From: Mycobacterium sp. IS-1742
Lineage (GTDB): Bacteria; Actinomycetota; Actinomycetes; Mycobacteriales; Mycobacteriaceae
Direction of reading: 5' to 3'
NCBI RefSeq assembly: GCF_001500125.1
Contig: NZ_LQIV01000004.1
Coordinates: 1-64,000 of the forward strand
Length of the DNA: 64,000 nt
The position numbers and the translations under genes were made by a program. Positions within the stretch are counted from its first letter, which is position 1. Each line of letters starts with the position of its first letter. The notes under the pieces are model-generated. The model was given only the letters and a program-made list of their open reading frames with translations. It was not told the origin of the DNA and ran no database searches. Below, one piece after another: positions 20,956 through 29,913 of this stretch.

Positions 20956-22116
20956 GTGCGCGAACACCGGGTCGTCGTGATCGGAGCCGGGCCGTCAGGT
21001 GTCGCCGCCGCGCTGAGCCTGCGGGACAGAGGCCTGCACCCGCTGCTCGTCGACCGCGCCGATCACGTCGGATCGTCCTGGAAGGCGCGCTACGACCGGC
21101 TCAGACTCAACACCGGCAGACGCACCTCGCACATGCCGAACCGGCCGTACCCCAGGGGAACCGGAGCGTTCCCCACCCGGGACCAGGTGGTCGCCCACCT
21201 CGACCGGCACGCCCACGAGGACGGCATCGAGTTGCTGCTGGGCACGACAGTCGACCGCATCGACCCTCATCCCGCGGGGTGGTGCCTGCATACGTCGTCG
21301 CAAACAGGGTCGGGCGACCTCACCGCGCGGCAGGTGGTGGTGGCGACCGGCTACGAACACAGCCCGAAGATCCCGGAATGGCCGGGAATGCAGTCGTTCT
21401 CCGGTGAGATCTGCCATTCCTCGCAGTACCGCAATCCGCGGCCGTACTCGGGTAAGCGGGTGCTGGTCGTCGGGGCCGGGTCCTCGGCGATGGAGATCGT
21501 GCACGACGTCGCGACCGGCGGCGCGCTGTGCGCCTGGCTCGCCGTCCGCACCGCACCGCACATCATGATCCGGGCGCTGCCGGGCGGTCTGCCCTCCGAC
21601 TACCTCGCGACGCCGTTGTTCGACGCGCCGACATGGCTGGCCGATGCGGTCTCCCGGGTGGGGCAGCGCATCGACGTCGGGAGCCTGGCCGAGTACGGCC
21701 TGCCGACACCGTCCGAGGGCGTGTTCGCCAGGGGTAAACGCCTCGGCCGCGCACCCGTCATCGTCGACCGGGAGGTCGTGCGCGCGATCCGTGCCCGGAA
21801 GTTCGAGGTGGTCCCCACCATCGAGCGCTTCGACGGTCACACCGTGGACCTGGTGGACGGCAGACGCCTGCGGCCGGATGCGGTGATCTGCGCGACCGGT
21901 TACAGCCGCGGCCTCGACGCCATGGTCGGTCACCTCGGGGTCCTCGACGAGCGGGGGCTTCCACGGTCCTGCGGCGCCACCCCGGCGGCCCCTGGACTGC
22001 GATTCGTCGGGTTCCTCTCGCGTCCGGGCCTGATCTCCTATGTCGCCAAACAGTCACAGCACGTCGCCCGGCACATCGCCGACGAGCTGGACCGCGCGCC
22101 CATTCTGATCCGCTGA
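20956..22116 (+). CDS. FAD/NAD(P)-dependent flavin monooxygenase-like oxidoreductase
   Basis: Encodes 386 aa. GTG 20956 is chosen because AGGAGG (20942-20947) sits 8 bases upstream; GTG 20947, three codons earlier, is the alternative. It has an N-terminal FAD Rossmann motif VVVIGAGPSGVAAAL and a second dinucleotide motif VLVVGAGSSAMEIVHDVA (about residue 175). Between them is SSWKARYDRLRLNTGRRTS, typical of class B flavin monooxygenases/YUCCA-like proteins, and CATGYSRG is near the C-terminus. It could hydroxylate an amine or carry out a Baeyer-Villiger-type step on a pathway ketone. Confidence 0.88.
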   Translation: MREHRVVVIGAGPSGVAAALSLRDRGLHPLLVDRADHVGSSWKARYDRLRLNTGRRTSHMPNRPYPRGTGAFPTRDQVVAHLDRHAHEDGIELLLGTTVDRIDPHPAGWCLHTSSQTGSGDLTARQVVVATGYEHSPKIPEWPGMQSFSGEICHSSQYRNPRPYSGKRVLVVGAGSSAMEIVHDVATGGALCAWLAVRTAPHIMIRALPGGLPSDYLATPLFDAPTWLADAVSRVGQRIDVGSLAEYGLPTPSEGVFARGKRLGRAPVIVDREVVRAIRARKFEVVPTIERFDGHTVDLVDGRRLRPDAVICATGYSRGLDAMVGHLGVLDERGLPRSCGATPAAPGLRFVGFLSRPGLISYVAKQSQHVARHIADELDRAPILIR

Positions 22117-22122
22117 GTCGCC

Positions 22123-24426
22123 GTGTTGCAGGCCGTGACCCGGGTGGCGATCGACGCGCCGAAGCGCGTCCTCGCCGCAGCCGTCGTGGTGCTCATCGGA
22201 TGTGCGGTCTTCGGTGTCCCGGTCGCGGGCAGCCTGTCCGGCGGGGGCTTCCGCGATCCCGAATCGGATTCGGCACGGGCGTCGGCAATCCTGGCCGATA
22301 CGTTCGGCCGCCCGGAGATGCAACTGCTGCTGACCGTCGCCGCGCGCGGCGGCGCGTTGACCGGGGCCGCCGCCTCGGTCGGCGCGGACATCGTCGACGC
22401 GCTCGAGGCCTCGCCGGCAGTCGGATACGTGGAGGCACCGTGGGGGGCGCCACCTGAGACAGCGGGTGGACTCGTCAGCACCGACGGGACGACGGCCCTT
22501 GTGGTTGCGGGTCTGGAAGGTGACGAGAGCGACGCGGCCGCAGCGGCCGAGGACCTCTCCGCCGCACTCACCGGCGACACCGGCGGGGTGACGGTGCGCG
22601 CCGGTGGCGCCGCCGCGGTGAACGCCCAGATCAACGCGCAGACCGAGAAGGACCTGCTGACGATGGAGGCCTTCGCCATTCCGCTGAGCTTCCTGGTCCT
22701 GGTCTGGGTGTTCGGCGGCTTGTTCGCCGCCATGTTGCCGATGGCGGTCGGGGCGCTCGCGATCGTGGGGTCGATGGCCGTGCTGCGCGGCTTCACGCTG
22801 CTGACCGACGTGTCGGTTTTCGCGCTGAACCTCGCCGTGGCGATGGGCCTGGCCCTCGCGATCGACTACACCCTGCTCATCCTGAGCCGCTACCGCGACG
22901 AGCTTGCCGCCGGGGAGTCCGGCGAGGACGCGCTGGTGCGCACCATGGCGGCGGCCGGGCGGACCGTGGTCTTCTCCGCGGTGATCGTCGGGTTGTCGAT
23001 GCTGCCGATGGCGCTGTTCCCGATGTATTTCCTCAGGTCGTTCGCCTACGCCGGTGTCGCCGTGGTGGTGTTCGCCTCGTGTGCCGCGCTCGTCGTCACC
23101 CCGGCGGTCATCACGCTGTCCGGTGACCGCCTCGACGCACTCGACGTGCGGCGCCTCCTGCGGCGGCTCCTGCGCAGGCCGCCGCCCGCACCCCGTCCGG
23201 TCGAGCGGACCTTCTGGTACCGCACCGCCAAGGCGGTGACGCGCCGCGGCGCCGCGCTGAGCGTTGCCGTGGTCGCCGTGCTGCTGCTGCTCGGCGCCCC
23301 GTTCCTCGACGCGCGGTGGGGATTCCCCGACGACCGGGTGCTGCCGACGACCGCGGACGCCCACCGGGTCGGTGACCAGCTACGCACGCAGTTCACCGCC
23401 GACTCGGCCACCACCGTCACCGTCGTCCTACCCGACATCGCAGGCCTGGAACCGGCCGCGCTGGCAGAGTTCGCCGCCGAACTGTCCCGGGTGCCGGACG
23501 TGCCGTGGGTGTCCTCGCCCGCGGGCACCTTCGCCGCGGGCCGTCAGACCGGCCCGCCGTCGGGGCCCACGGGAACGGCGGACGGGAGTGCCTTCCTCAC
23601 CGTCGCCAGTTCCGCCCCGCTGGACTCGGCCGAGTCCGAGGCCCAGTTGGACGCGCTGCGCGACGTATCCGGTCCGGACGGCCGCGAGGTCCTGTTGACC
23701 GGCACCGCCCAGAGCAACCGCGACATCGTCGCCGCCGTGGTGTCACGAATGCCGTTGGTGCTGGGGATCATCGGGCTCACGTCCCTGATCCTGCTGTTCC
23801 TGCTCACCGGCAGCGTGGTGCTGCCGGTGAAGGCGGTGGTGCTCAACGTGCTGTCGCTCACCGCGGCCTTCGGGGCACTGGTGTGGGTGTTCCAGCAGGG
23901 ACACCTCTCGGCGCTCGGCACCACCAGCACCGGCACCATCGGTGTCGCCGTCCCCGTGCTGCTCTTCTGCATCGCGTTCGGGCTGTCGATGGACTACGAG
24001 GTGTTCCTGATGGCGCGCATCCGGGAGTACTGGCTGGCCCCGCGCGGTGTCCCGGCCGGCACCCGGGCGGCCAACGACGAGGCGGTCGCCCTGGGGCTGG
24101 CCCGTACCGGCAGGGTGATCACCGCCGCGGCGGTGATCATGTCGATCTCCTTTGCGGCGCTGATCGCGGCCGAGGTGTCCTTCATGCGGATGCTCGGGCT
24201 CGGACTCACCGTCGCGGTGCTGATGGATGCGACGCTGGTCCGCCTCGTCCTCGTACCGGCGTTCATGCATGTGATGGGCCCGGCGAACTGGTGGGCCCCG
24301 GCGCCGCTGACCCGTCTGCACCACCGGTTCGGCATCGGCGAGGCCGCGCCGAGCGGCAGGCACGCCGCCGGCCGAGGCGGCAAGTCCTTCGCGGGTCTGC
24401 CGGTATCGGCGGTCCCGCGACGTTAA
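22123..24426 (+). CDS. MMPL-family RND transporter
   Basis: Encodes 767 aa from GTG 22123, six bases after the monooxygenase. It has two repeats of RND topology. A first membrane helix near residue 15 is followed by a periplasmic loop and five helices (~180-330, with the GLALAIDYTLLILSRYRDEL motif). A second loop follows, then another helix group (~545-730, with GLSMDYEVFLMARIREY). These Asp-Tyr motifs are the proton-relay signature of MmpL proteins. Mycobacterial MMPLs export lipids and siderophores; here it probably exports the operon product. The stop codon overlaps the predicted -10 for the parA operon. Confidence 0.93.
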   Translation: MLQAVTRVAIDAPKRVLAAAVVVLIGCAVFGVPVAGSLSGGGFRDPESDSARASAILADTFGRPEMQLLLTVAARGGALTGAAASVGADIVDALEASPAVGYVEAPWGAPPETAGGLVSTDGTTALVVAGLEGDESDAAAAAEDLSAALTGDTGGVTVRAGGAAAVNAQINAQTEKDLLTMEAFAIPLSFLVLVWVFGGLFAAMLPMAVGALAIVGSMAVLRGFTLLTDVSVFALNLAVAMGLALAIDYTLLILSRYRDELAAGESGEDALVRTMAAAGRTVVFSAVIVGLSMLPMALFPMYFLRSFAYAGVAVVVFASCAALVVTPAVITLSGDRLDALDVRRLLRRLLRRPPPAPRPVERTFWYRTAKAVTRRGAALSVAVVAVLLLLGAPFLDARWGFPDDRVLPTTADAHRVGDQLRTQFTADSATTVTVVLPDIAGLEPAALAEFAAELSRVPDVPWVSSPAGTFAAGRQTGPPSGPTGTADGSAFLTVASSAPLDSAESEAQLDALRDVSGPDGREVLLTGTAQSNRDIVAAVVSRMPLVLGIIGLTSLILLFLLTGSVVLPVKAVVLNVLSLTAAFGALVWVFQQGHLSALGTTSTGTIGVAVPVLLFCIAFGLSMDYEVFLMARIREYWLAPRGVPAGTRAANDEAVALGLARTGRVITAAAVIMSISFAALIAAEVSFMRMLGLGLTVAVLMDATLVRLVLVPAFMHVMGPANWWAPAPLTRLHHRFGIGEAAPSGRHAAGRGGKSFAGLPVSAVPRR

Positions 24427-24429
24427 ACT
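24424..24429 (+). promoter_or_regulatory. -10 of a leaderless promoter ahead of parA
   Basis: TAAACT fits TANNNT and overlaps the MMPL stop codon. ATG 24437 begins 7 bases after its last base, the spacing expected when transcription starts at the A of ATG. This would make the short ORF 24437-24484 leaderless and give the parA operon its own promoter, independent of the upstream accessory operon. Confidence 0.55.
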
Positions 24430-24436
24430 CAACCGG

Positions 24437-24484
24437 ATGTTCGCCCTGCGTGTGGAGTGCCCGGCCTGCGGCGGTCCGGCATGA
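24437..24484 (+). CDS. Predicted 15-residue leader peptide with CPAC motif, coupled to parA
   Basis: The ORF encodes MFALRVECPACGGPA and stops at TGA 24482-24484, overlapping the parA ATG at 24481. It follows a TANNNT -10 at leaderless spacing. parA itself has no recognisable RBS, so reinitiation after this peptide is a reasonable way to translate it. The CxxC pattern could also be the start of a zinc-ribbon-like peptide. No homologue comparison was possible; a chance ORF is the alternative. Confidence 0.4.
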   Translation: MFALRVECPACGGPA

Positions 24485-25353
24485 CCGATGACGCCGCAGG
24501 TGCCGACGCGCCCGTGGCGACGGGCCTGACCGGACGTCCGTACCGCTCGACACCCGAACCCGCACCCCGCAGCACACACGGTCCGGCCAAGGTCATCGCG
24601 ATGTGCAACCAGAAGGGCGGCGTCGGCAAGACGACCTCGACGATCAACCTCGGCGCCAGCCTCGCCGAGTACGGCCGACGCGTGCTGCTGGTCGACCTCG
24701 ACCCCCAGGGGGCGCTGTCGGCCGGGCTCGGTGTCCCGCATTACGAACTCGACCACACGGTCCACAACCTGCTCGTCGAACCGCGGGTGTCGATCGACGA
24801 GGTGTTGATCACCACCCGCGTCAACGGCCTCGATCTGGTGCCCAGCAACATCGACCTGTCCGCGGCGGAGATCCAGCTGGTCAACGAGGTGGGCCGCGAA
24901 CAGACGCTGGGCCGGGCGCTGTACCCGGTGCTCGACCGCTACGACTACGTGCTCATCGACTGCCAGCCGTCGCTGGGCCTGCTCACGGTCAACGGGCTGG
25001 CCTGCAGCGACGGCGTCATCATCCCCACCGAGTGCGAGTACTTCTCGCTGCGCGGGCTGGCCTTGCTCACCGACACCGTCGACAAGGTCCGTGACCGGCT
25101 CAACCCCAAGCTCGACATCAGCGGCATCCTCGTGACCCGCTACGACCCGCGCACCGTCAACGCCAGGGAAGTCATGGCCCGGGTGGTCGAGCGGTTCGGC
25201 GACCTGGTGTTCGACACCGTCATCACTCGCACCGTGCGCTTCCCGGAGACCAGCGTCGCGGGTGAGCCGATCACGACGTGGGCACCGAAGTCGGCCGGCG
25301 CCGAGGCGTACCGGGCGCTCGCGCGGGAAGTCATCGACCGGTTCGGCGCGTGA
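24481..25353 (+). CDS. ParA-family chromosome-partitioning ATPase (Rv1708-like)
   Basis: Encodes 290 aa from ATG 24481; GTG 24457 is an in-frame alternative. A ~35-residue disordered N-terminus precedes the deviant Walker A CNQKGGVGKTTSTINLG (about residues 42-58), Walker A' DLDPQGALS, and Walker B LIDCQPSLGLL. It is the second ParA-like protein of mycobacteria, encoded with the condensin subunits ScpA and ScpB rather than with parB. It probably works in chromosome organisation. The stop overlaps the scpA GTG. Confidence 0.93.
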   Translation: MTDDAAGADAPVATGLTGRPYRSTPEPAPRSTHGPAKVIAMCNQKGGVGKTTSTINLGASLAEYGRRVLLVDLDPQGALSAGLGVPHYELDHTVHNLLVEPRVSIDEVLITTRVNGLDLVPSNIDLSAAEIQLVNEVGREQTLGRALYPVLDRYDYVLIDCQPSLGLLTVNGLACSDGVIIPTECEYFSLRGLALLTDTVDKVRDRLNPKLDISGILVTRYDPRTVNAREVMARVVERFGDLVFDTVITRTVRFPETSVAGEPITTWAPKSAGAEAYRALAREVIDRFGA

Positions 25354-26177
25354 GCGGCGAGGACGCCGATCAGCCAGACAAGAGCGGGTTCCAGGTTCGG
25401 CTGAACAATTTCGAGGGTCCGTTCGACCTGCTGCTGCAGCTGATCTTCGCCCACCGCCTCGACGTCACCGAGGTCGCGCTGCACCAGGTCACCGACGACT
25501 TCATCGCCTACACCAAGGCGATCGGACGACAGCTCGAACTCGACGAGACGACGGCGTTCCTGGTGATCGCCGCCACGCTGCTCGACCTCAAGGCCGCGCG
25601 TCTGCTGCCCGCCGGCGAGGTGCACGACGAAGAGGACCTCGCCCTGCTCGAGGTGCGGGACCTGCTGTTCGCGCGCCTGCTGCAGTACCGGGCGTTCAAA
25701 CACGTCGCGGTGATGTTCGCCGAACTGGAAGCCGCCGCGCTGCGCAGCTACCCGCGCGCGGTGTCGCTGGAGCCCCGGTATGGCGACCTGCTGCCCGAGG
25801 TCATGCTCGGGGTCGATGCGGCGCGTTTCGCCGAGATCGCCGCCTCGGCGTTCACCCCGCGGCCGGTGCCCAGCGTCGGGACCGACCACCTGCATGCACC
25901 GGCGGTGTCCGTGCCCGAACAGGCCGAGCGGCTGCTGGCGTTGCTCGAGCGGCGGGGGGTCGGACAGTGGGCGACGTTCACCGATCTGGTCGCCGACTGC
26001 CGGGGTGGCATCGAGATCGTCGGCCGTTTCCTGGCGCTGCTCGAGCTGTACCGGGCGCGGGCGGTAGCATTCGAGCAGGCAGAACCGCTAGGTGTGCTCC
26101 AGGTTTCGTGGACCGGAGATCGGCCGACCAACGAACAACTGGCAACCGTCGACGCGGGAGAACAGCGAGAGCAATGA
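25350..26177 (+). CDS. scpA: Segregation and condensation protein A
   Basis: Encodes 275 aa from GTG 25350 (GTGA overlap with parA). ScpA is the kleisin subunit of the SMC-ScpAB condensin. The N-terminal kleisin signature FQVRLNNFEGPFDLLLQLI (about residues 14-32) is clear, followed by HRLDVTEVALHQVTDDFI. A central linker and a winged-helix C-terminus bind the SMC head. Gene order and overlap with scpB are as in M. tuberculosis Rv1709-Rv1710. Confidence 0.96.
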   Translation: MSGEDADQPDKSGFQVRLNNFEGPFDLLLQLIFAHRLDVTEVALHQVTDDFIAYTKAIGRQLELDETTAFLVIAATLLDLKAARLLPAGEVHDEEDLALLEVRDLLFARLLQYRAFKHVAVMFAELEAAALRSYPRAVSLEPRYGDLLPEVMLGVDAARFAEIAASAFTPRPVPSVGTDHLHAPAVSVPEQAERLLALLERRGVGQWATFTDLVADCRGGIEIVGRFLALLELYRARAVAFEQAEPLGVLQVSWTGDRPTNEQLATVDAGEQREQ

Positions 26178-26869
26178 CCGACGAGATCTCCGACGGCAAC
26201 CTCGGCATCGACGTCGCGACCGCCCCCGAGCTCGACGACTCCGAACTGCGCAGCGTGCTCGAGGCCCTGCTCCTGGTCGTGGACACCCCCGCCAGCGTCG
26301 AGCAGCTGGCCGAGGTGACCGGGCAGCCCGGCTACCGGATCGTCACCACCCTCACCGAGATGGCCGCCGAGCTGGCCGCCCGGGACAGCGGCATCGACCT
26401 GCGTGAGGCGGGCGGTGGCTGGCGGATGTACACCCGGTCGCGGTACGCCCCTTACGTCGAGCGGCTGCTGCTCGACGGCGCCCGGTCCAAGCTGACCCGC
26501 GCGGCGCTGGAGACACTGGCCGTGGTCGCCTACCGCCAGCCCGTGACCCGCGCGCGCGTCAGCGCGGTCCGCGGCGTGAACGTCGACGCCGTGATGCGCA
26601 CCCTGTTGGCCCGCGGGTTGATCACCGAGGCCGGCACGGATCCGGACTCGGGCGCGGTCACCTTCGCCACGACCGAGCTGTTCCTCGAGCGGCTGGGGCT
26701 GTCCTCGCTGGCCGATCTGCCCGACATCGCCCCGCTGCTGCCCGACGTGGACGTGATCGACGACCTGAGCGAAACACTGGCCGACGAACCGAGATTCATG
26801 AAGTTGGGCGGAGTGCCCGCACCCACCGGACAGCCGATGTCCTACGACGTGGACAAGGATGACCGATGA
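26174..26869 (+). CDS. scpB: Segregation and condensation protein B
   Basis: Encodes 231 aa, the same length as the M. tuberculosis protein, starting in an ATGA overlap with scpA. It has two winged-helix domains: LRSVLEALLLVVDTPASVEQ (from about residue 20) and LTRAALETLAVVAYRQPVTR (from about 105), the second being the classic ScpB motif. It dimerises and binds the ScpA linker. The last ~30 residues are acidic and probably unstructured. Confidence 0.96.
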   Translation: MTDEISDGNLGIDVATAPELDDSELRSVLEALLLVVDTPASVEQLAEVTGQPGYRIVTTLTEMAAELAARDSGIDLREAGGGWRMYTRSRYAPYVERLLLDGARSKLTRAALETLAVVAYRQPVTRARVSAVRGVNVDAVMRTLLARGLITEAGTDPDSGAVTFATTELFLERLGLSSLADLPDIAPLLPDVDVIDDLSETLADEPRFMKLGGVPAPTGQPMSYDVDKDDR

Positions 26870-27609
26870 CTGAACCCGATGGTGTCCGGCTGCAGAAAGT
26901 GTTGTCGCAGGCTGGAATCGCGTCGCGCCGCGTCGCCGAGAAGATGATCATGGACGGCCGCGTCGAGGTCGACGGCAACATCGTCACCGAACTCGGCACC
27001 CGCGTCGATCCCGGCTCGGCCGACATCCGGGTCGACGGCACCCGGGTCCTGCTCGACGACACGCTCGTGCACCTGGCGATCAACAAGCCGCGCGGGATGC
27101 ACTCGACGATGTCCGACGACCGCGGCCGGCCCTGCATCGGCGACCTCGTCGAACACCGGGTGCGCGGCAACAAGGGGTTGTTCCACGTCGGCCGCCTGGA
27201 CGCCGACACCGAGGGCCTGATGTTGCTGACCAACGACGGCGAGCTCGCGCACCGGTTAATGCATCCGTCCTACGAGGTGCCGAAGACCTACGTGGCGACC
27301 GTGCTGGGCACCGTCCCGCGCGGCCTGGGCAAGAAGCTGCGCGCCGGCGTGGAGCTGGACGACGGACCCGCCCGGGTCGACGACTTCGCGGTGGTGGACG
27401 CACTGCCCGGCCGGTCGATGGTCCGGGTGACGCTGCACGAGGGGCGCAAGCGTATCGTTCGTCGCTTGTTGGCGGCGGTCGGTTTCCCGGTGCAGGAGCT
27501 GGTGCGCACCGACATCGGGGCGGTCTCGCTCGGTGACCAGCGCCCGGGAAGCATCCGGGTGTTGACCCGCAAGGAGATCGGTGAACTGTACAAGGCGGTG
27601 GGAATGTGA
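26866..27609 (+). CDS. 23S rRNA pseudouridine synthase, RluB/RsuA family (Rv1711-like)
   Basis: Encodes 247 aa, starting in an ATGA overlap with scpB. An N-terminal S4 domain ([20 protein letters not shown], residues 5-24) is followed by the pseudouridine synthase core, with the catalytic Asp in [17 protein letters not shown] (about residue 110) and [17 protein letters not shown] near 200. The family isomerises a uridine in the peptidyl-transferase region of 23S rRNA (E. coli U2605 for RluB). The exact target here is inferred. Confidence 0.95.
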   Translation: MTEPDGVRLQKVLSQAGIASRRVAEKMIMDGRVEVDGNIVTELGTRVDPGSADIRVDGTRVLLDDTLVHLAINKPRGMHSTMSDDRGRPCIGDLVEHRVRGNKGLFHVGRLDADTEGLMLLTNDGELAHRLMHPSYEVPKTYVATVLGTVPRGLGKKLRAGVELDDGPARVDDFAVVDALPGRSMVRVTLHEGRKRIVRRLLAAVGFPVQELVRTDIGAVSLGDQRPGSIRVLTRKEIGELYKAVGM

Positions 27610-28292
27610 CTGACGCAACGGTGATCGCCGTCGACGGTCCCGCCGGAACCGGAAAGTCCTCGGTGTCAAGGGGTTTGGCGCGTGCACTCGGTGCCCGCTA
27701 TCTCGACACCGGGGCGATGTACCGCATCGTGACGCTGGCGGTGTTGCGCTCGGGTATCGACCCCGCCGACGGTGACGCGGTCGCCGCGGCGATCGACGAG
27801 GTCGAGCTCGCGGTCGGCCACGACCCCGACGAGGACCGCGCTGTGCTTGCCGGAGAGGACGTTTCGGCGGAGATCCGCGGTGACGCCGTCACCCGTGCGG
27901 TGTCGGCGGTGTCGGCGGTGCCCGCGGTGCGGGCGCGGCTGGTGGGCCTGCAGCGCAGGCTGGCCGACGGATCGGGCAGCGTCGTCGTGGAGGGCCGCGA
28001 CATCGGCACCGTGGTCCTGCCGGACGCCGACGTGAAGATCTTCCTCACCGCCTCGGCCGAGGAGCGGGCACGCCGGCGCAACGCGCAGAACGTCGGCAGC
28101 GGACTGGCCGACGACTACGCCTCCGTGCTGGCCGACGTCCGGCGCCGTGACCACCTCGACTCGACCCGCGCGGTCTCCCCGTTGCGCGCCGCCGACGACG
28201 CGCTGATCGTCGACACCAGCGACATGACGGAGACCGAAGTGGTTGCGCACCTTCAGGATCTGGTGCACCAGAGGGCGGGGGCGCGGCGATGA
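27606..28292 (+). CDS. cmk: Cytidylate kinase
   Basis: Encodes 228 aa from GTG 27606 overlapping the previous gene. The P-loop is [18 protein letters not shown] (residues 7-24), YLDTGAMYR binds the nucleotide, and [15 protein letters not shown] (about 120) is the CMP-kinase motif. It phosphorylates CMP/dCMP with ATP. It is translationally coupled to der, as in M. tuberculosis Rv1712-Rv1713. Confidence 0.97.
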   Translation: MTDATVIAVDGPAGTGKSSVSRGLARALGARYLDTGAMYRIVTLAVLRSGIDPADGDAVAAAIDEVELAVGHDPDEDRAVLAGEDVSAEIRGDAVTRAVSAVSAVPAVRARLVGLQRRLADGSGSVVVEGRDIGTVVLPDADVKIFLTASAEERARRRNAQNVGSGLADDYASVLADVRRRDHLDSTRAVSPLRAADDALIVDTSDMTETEVVAHLQDLVHQRAGARR

Positions 28293-29701
28293 CGTCACCG
28301 GAGGACGGCACCTGGGTCGACGAACGCGACTGGGAACTCGGCGCTGAGGAGGTCGCCGAGGCCATCGAGGAGGCGGCCGCGCCGCCACCGGTGGTCGCGG
28401 TCGTCGGCCGGCCCAACGTGGGTAAGTCGACGCTGGTCAACCGCATCCTCGGCCGGCGTGAAGCGGTCGTGCAGGACATCCCGGGCGTCACCCGTGACCG
28501 CGTCTCCTACGACGCGATGTGGTCGGGACGGCGTTTCGTCGTCCAGGACACCGGGGGATGGGAGCCCGACGCGAAAGGTCTGCAACAGCTCGTCGCCGAT
28601 CAGGCCACCGTCGCGATGCGCACCGCCGACGCGATCATCCTCGTGGTCGACGCCGTCGTGGGCGCCACCGCCGCCGACGAGGCCGCCGCGCGGATGCTGC
28701 GCAAGTCGGGCAAGCCGGTCTTCCTGGCGGCCAACAAGGTCGACACCGAACGTGGCGAGGCCGATGCGGCCGCGCTGTGGTCGCTGGGCATCGGGGAGCC
28801 GCTGTCGGTGAGCGCCATCCACGGTCGCGGCGTCGCCGACCTGCTCGACCGGGTGCTCGAGAGACTGCCCGAGGTGTCGGAGGTCGGCGGCGGGGGCGGC
28901 GGTCCGCGCCGCGTCGCGCTGGTCGGCAAGCCCAATGTGGGGAAGAGCTCACTGCTCAACCGGCTCGCCGGTGACGAACGCTCGGTGGTGCACGACGTCG
29001 CGGGCACGACGGTCGACCCCGTCGACTCGCTGATCGAACTCGGCGGCAAGACGTGGCGGTTCGTCGACACCGCCGGTCTGCGCCGCAAGGTCGGCCAGGC
29101 CAGCGGCCACGAGTTCTACGCCTCGGTGCGCACCCACGGCGCCATCGACGCGGCCGAAGTGGTGCTCGTGCTGATCGACGCCTCTCAGCCGCTCACCGAA
29201 CAGGACCAGCGGGTGCTCTCGATGGTCATCGAGGCCGGGCGCGCGCTGGTGTTGGCCTTCAACAAGTGGGATCTCTTGGACGAGGATCGCCGCTATCTGC
29301 TGGACCGCGAGATCGACCGGGAACTGGCACAGGTGCAGTGGGCGCCGAGGGTCAACATCTCGGCGATGACCGGCCGGGCCGTGCAGAAACTGGTGCCCGC
29401 GTTGGAGACCTCGCTGGCGTCATGGGACACCCGGATCCCGACGGGCCGGCTCAACACGTTCTTCAAGGAGATCGTCGCCGCCACCCCGCCGCCGGTGCGG
29501 GGCGGTAAGCAGCCCAGAATCCTGTTCGCCACCCAGGCCACCGCACGGCCGCCGACCTTCGTGCTGTTCACCAGCGGATTCCTCGAGGCGGGCTATCGCC
29601 GGTTCCTCGAGCGGCGGTTGCGCGAGACCTTCGGCTTCGAGGGCAGCCCGATCCGGATCAACGTCCGGGTACGCGAGAAGCGGGGCTCGCGCGCCCGCTA
29701 G
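28289..29701 (+). CDS. der: Ribosome biogenesis GTPase Der (EngA)
   Basis: Encodes 470 aa, starting in an ATGA overlap with cmk. An N-terminal acidic extension of ~30 residues precedes two GTPase domains: G1 [10 protein letters not shown] (about 37) with NKVD, and G1 [10 protein letters not shown] (about 212) with NKWD. A C-terminal KH-like domain (~370-460) ends in a basic tail (REKRGSRAR). It acts in 50S assembly. The stop is adjacent to the predicted promoter of the TauE leader. Confidence 0.97.
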   Translation: MTSPEDGTWVDERDWELGAEEVAEAIEEAAAPPPVVAVVGRPNVGKSTLVNRILGRREAVVQDIPGVTRDRVSYDAMWSGRRFVVQDTGGWEPDAKGLQQLVADQATVAMRTADAIILVVDAVVGATAADEAAARMLRKSGKPVFLAANKVDTERGEADAAALWSLGIGEPLSVSAIHGRGVADLLDRVLERLPEVSEVGGGGGGPRRVALVGKPNVGKSSLLNRLAGDERSVVHDVAGTTVDPVDSLIELGGKTWRFVDTAGLRRKVGQASGHEFYASVRTHGAIDAAEVVLVLIDASQPLTEQDQRVLSMVIEAGRALVLAFNKWDLLDEDRRYLLDREIDRELAQVQWAPRVNISAMTGRAVQKLVPALETSLASWDTRIPTGRLNTFFKEIVAATPPPVRGGKQPRILFATQATARPPTFVLFTSGFLEAGYRRFLERRLRETFGFEGSPIRINVRVREKRGSRAR

Positions 29702-29707
29702 TACAGT
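29702..29707 (+). promoter_or_regulatory. -10 of the TauE/SafE leader promoter
   Basis: TACAGT fits TANNNT and begins one base after the der stop. A start near 29714 would give a transcript whose first ORF is the 36-codon leader at 29741, preceded by GAGAGGGG (29727-29734). No -35 is obvious, as is usual in mycobacteria. Confidence 0.5.
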
Positions 29708-29740
29708 GAACGGATCAGCAGACGACGAGAGGGGACGACG

Positions 29741-29851
29741 GTGGCTGAACGAGCCTTCCGTGCCGCACCCTCGCACGCCTGCGCCCTTCAGCCCTTCTGG
29801 CCGTCGCGCCGGCTGATGGCTTTCGACGAGTGGTGTTGTCCGCGTCCCTGA
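29741..29851 (+). CDS. Predicted 36-aa cysteine-sensing leader peptide (uORF)
   Basis: GTG 29741 follows a good RBS (GAGAGGGG, 6-base spacing). The peptide ends ...MAFDEWCCPRP, with adjacent Cys codons TGT TGT at 29834-29839, four codons before the stop. Mycobacteria are known to use short uORFs with tandem Cys codons to sense Cys-tRNA charging and control sulfur-assimilation genes. The downstream gene is a TauE/SafE permease, a family that moves sulfur oxyanions, which fits. Real translation is inferred, not shown. Confidence 0.6.
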   Translation: MAERAFRAAPSHACALQPFWPSRRLMAFDEWCCPRP

Positions 29852-29907
29852 CACGCGCCCACTGCTGAATCAGGCTGCCTTGCCCAGGCGCCGCGAAGTC
29901 GAAGGCC
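29818..29907 (+). promoter_or_regulatory. Predicted translational attenuator masking the TauE RBS
   Basis: GGCUUUCGAC (29818-29827, within the leader ORF just before its Cys codons) can pair with GUCGAAGGCC (29898-29907) over 10 bp with a single G-U. The second strand contains GAAGG, the RBS of the TauE gene (8 bases before ATG 29914). A ribosome stalled at Cys codons 29834-29839 would cover the first strand and free the RBS. Low cysteine should therefore raise TauE translation. This is inference from base pairing. Confidence 0.5.
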
Positions 29908-29913
29908 GGACCC

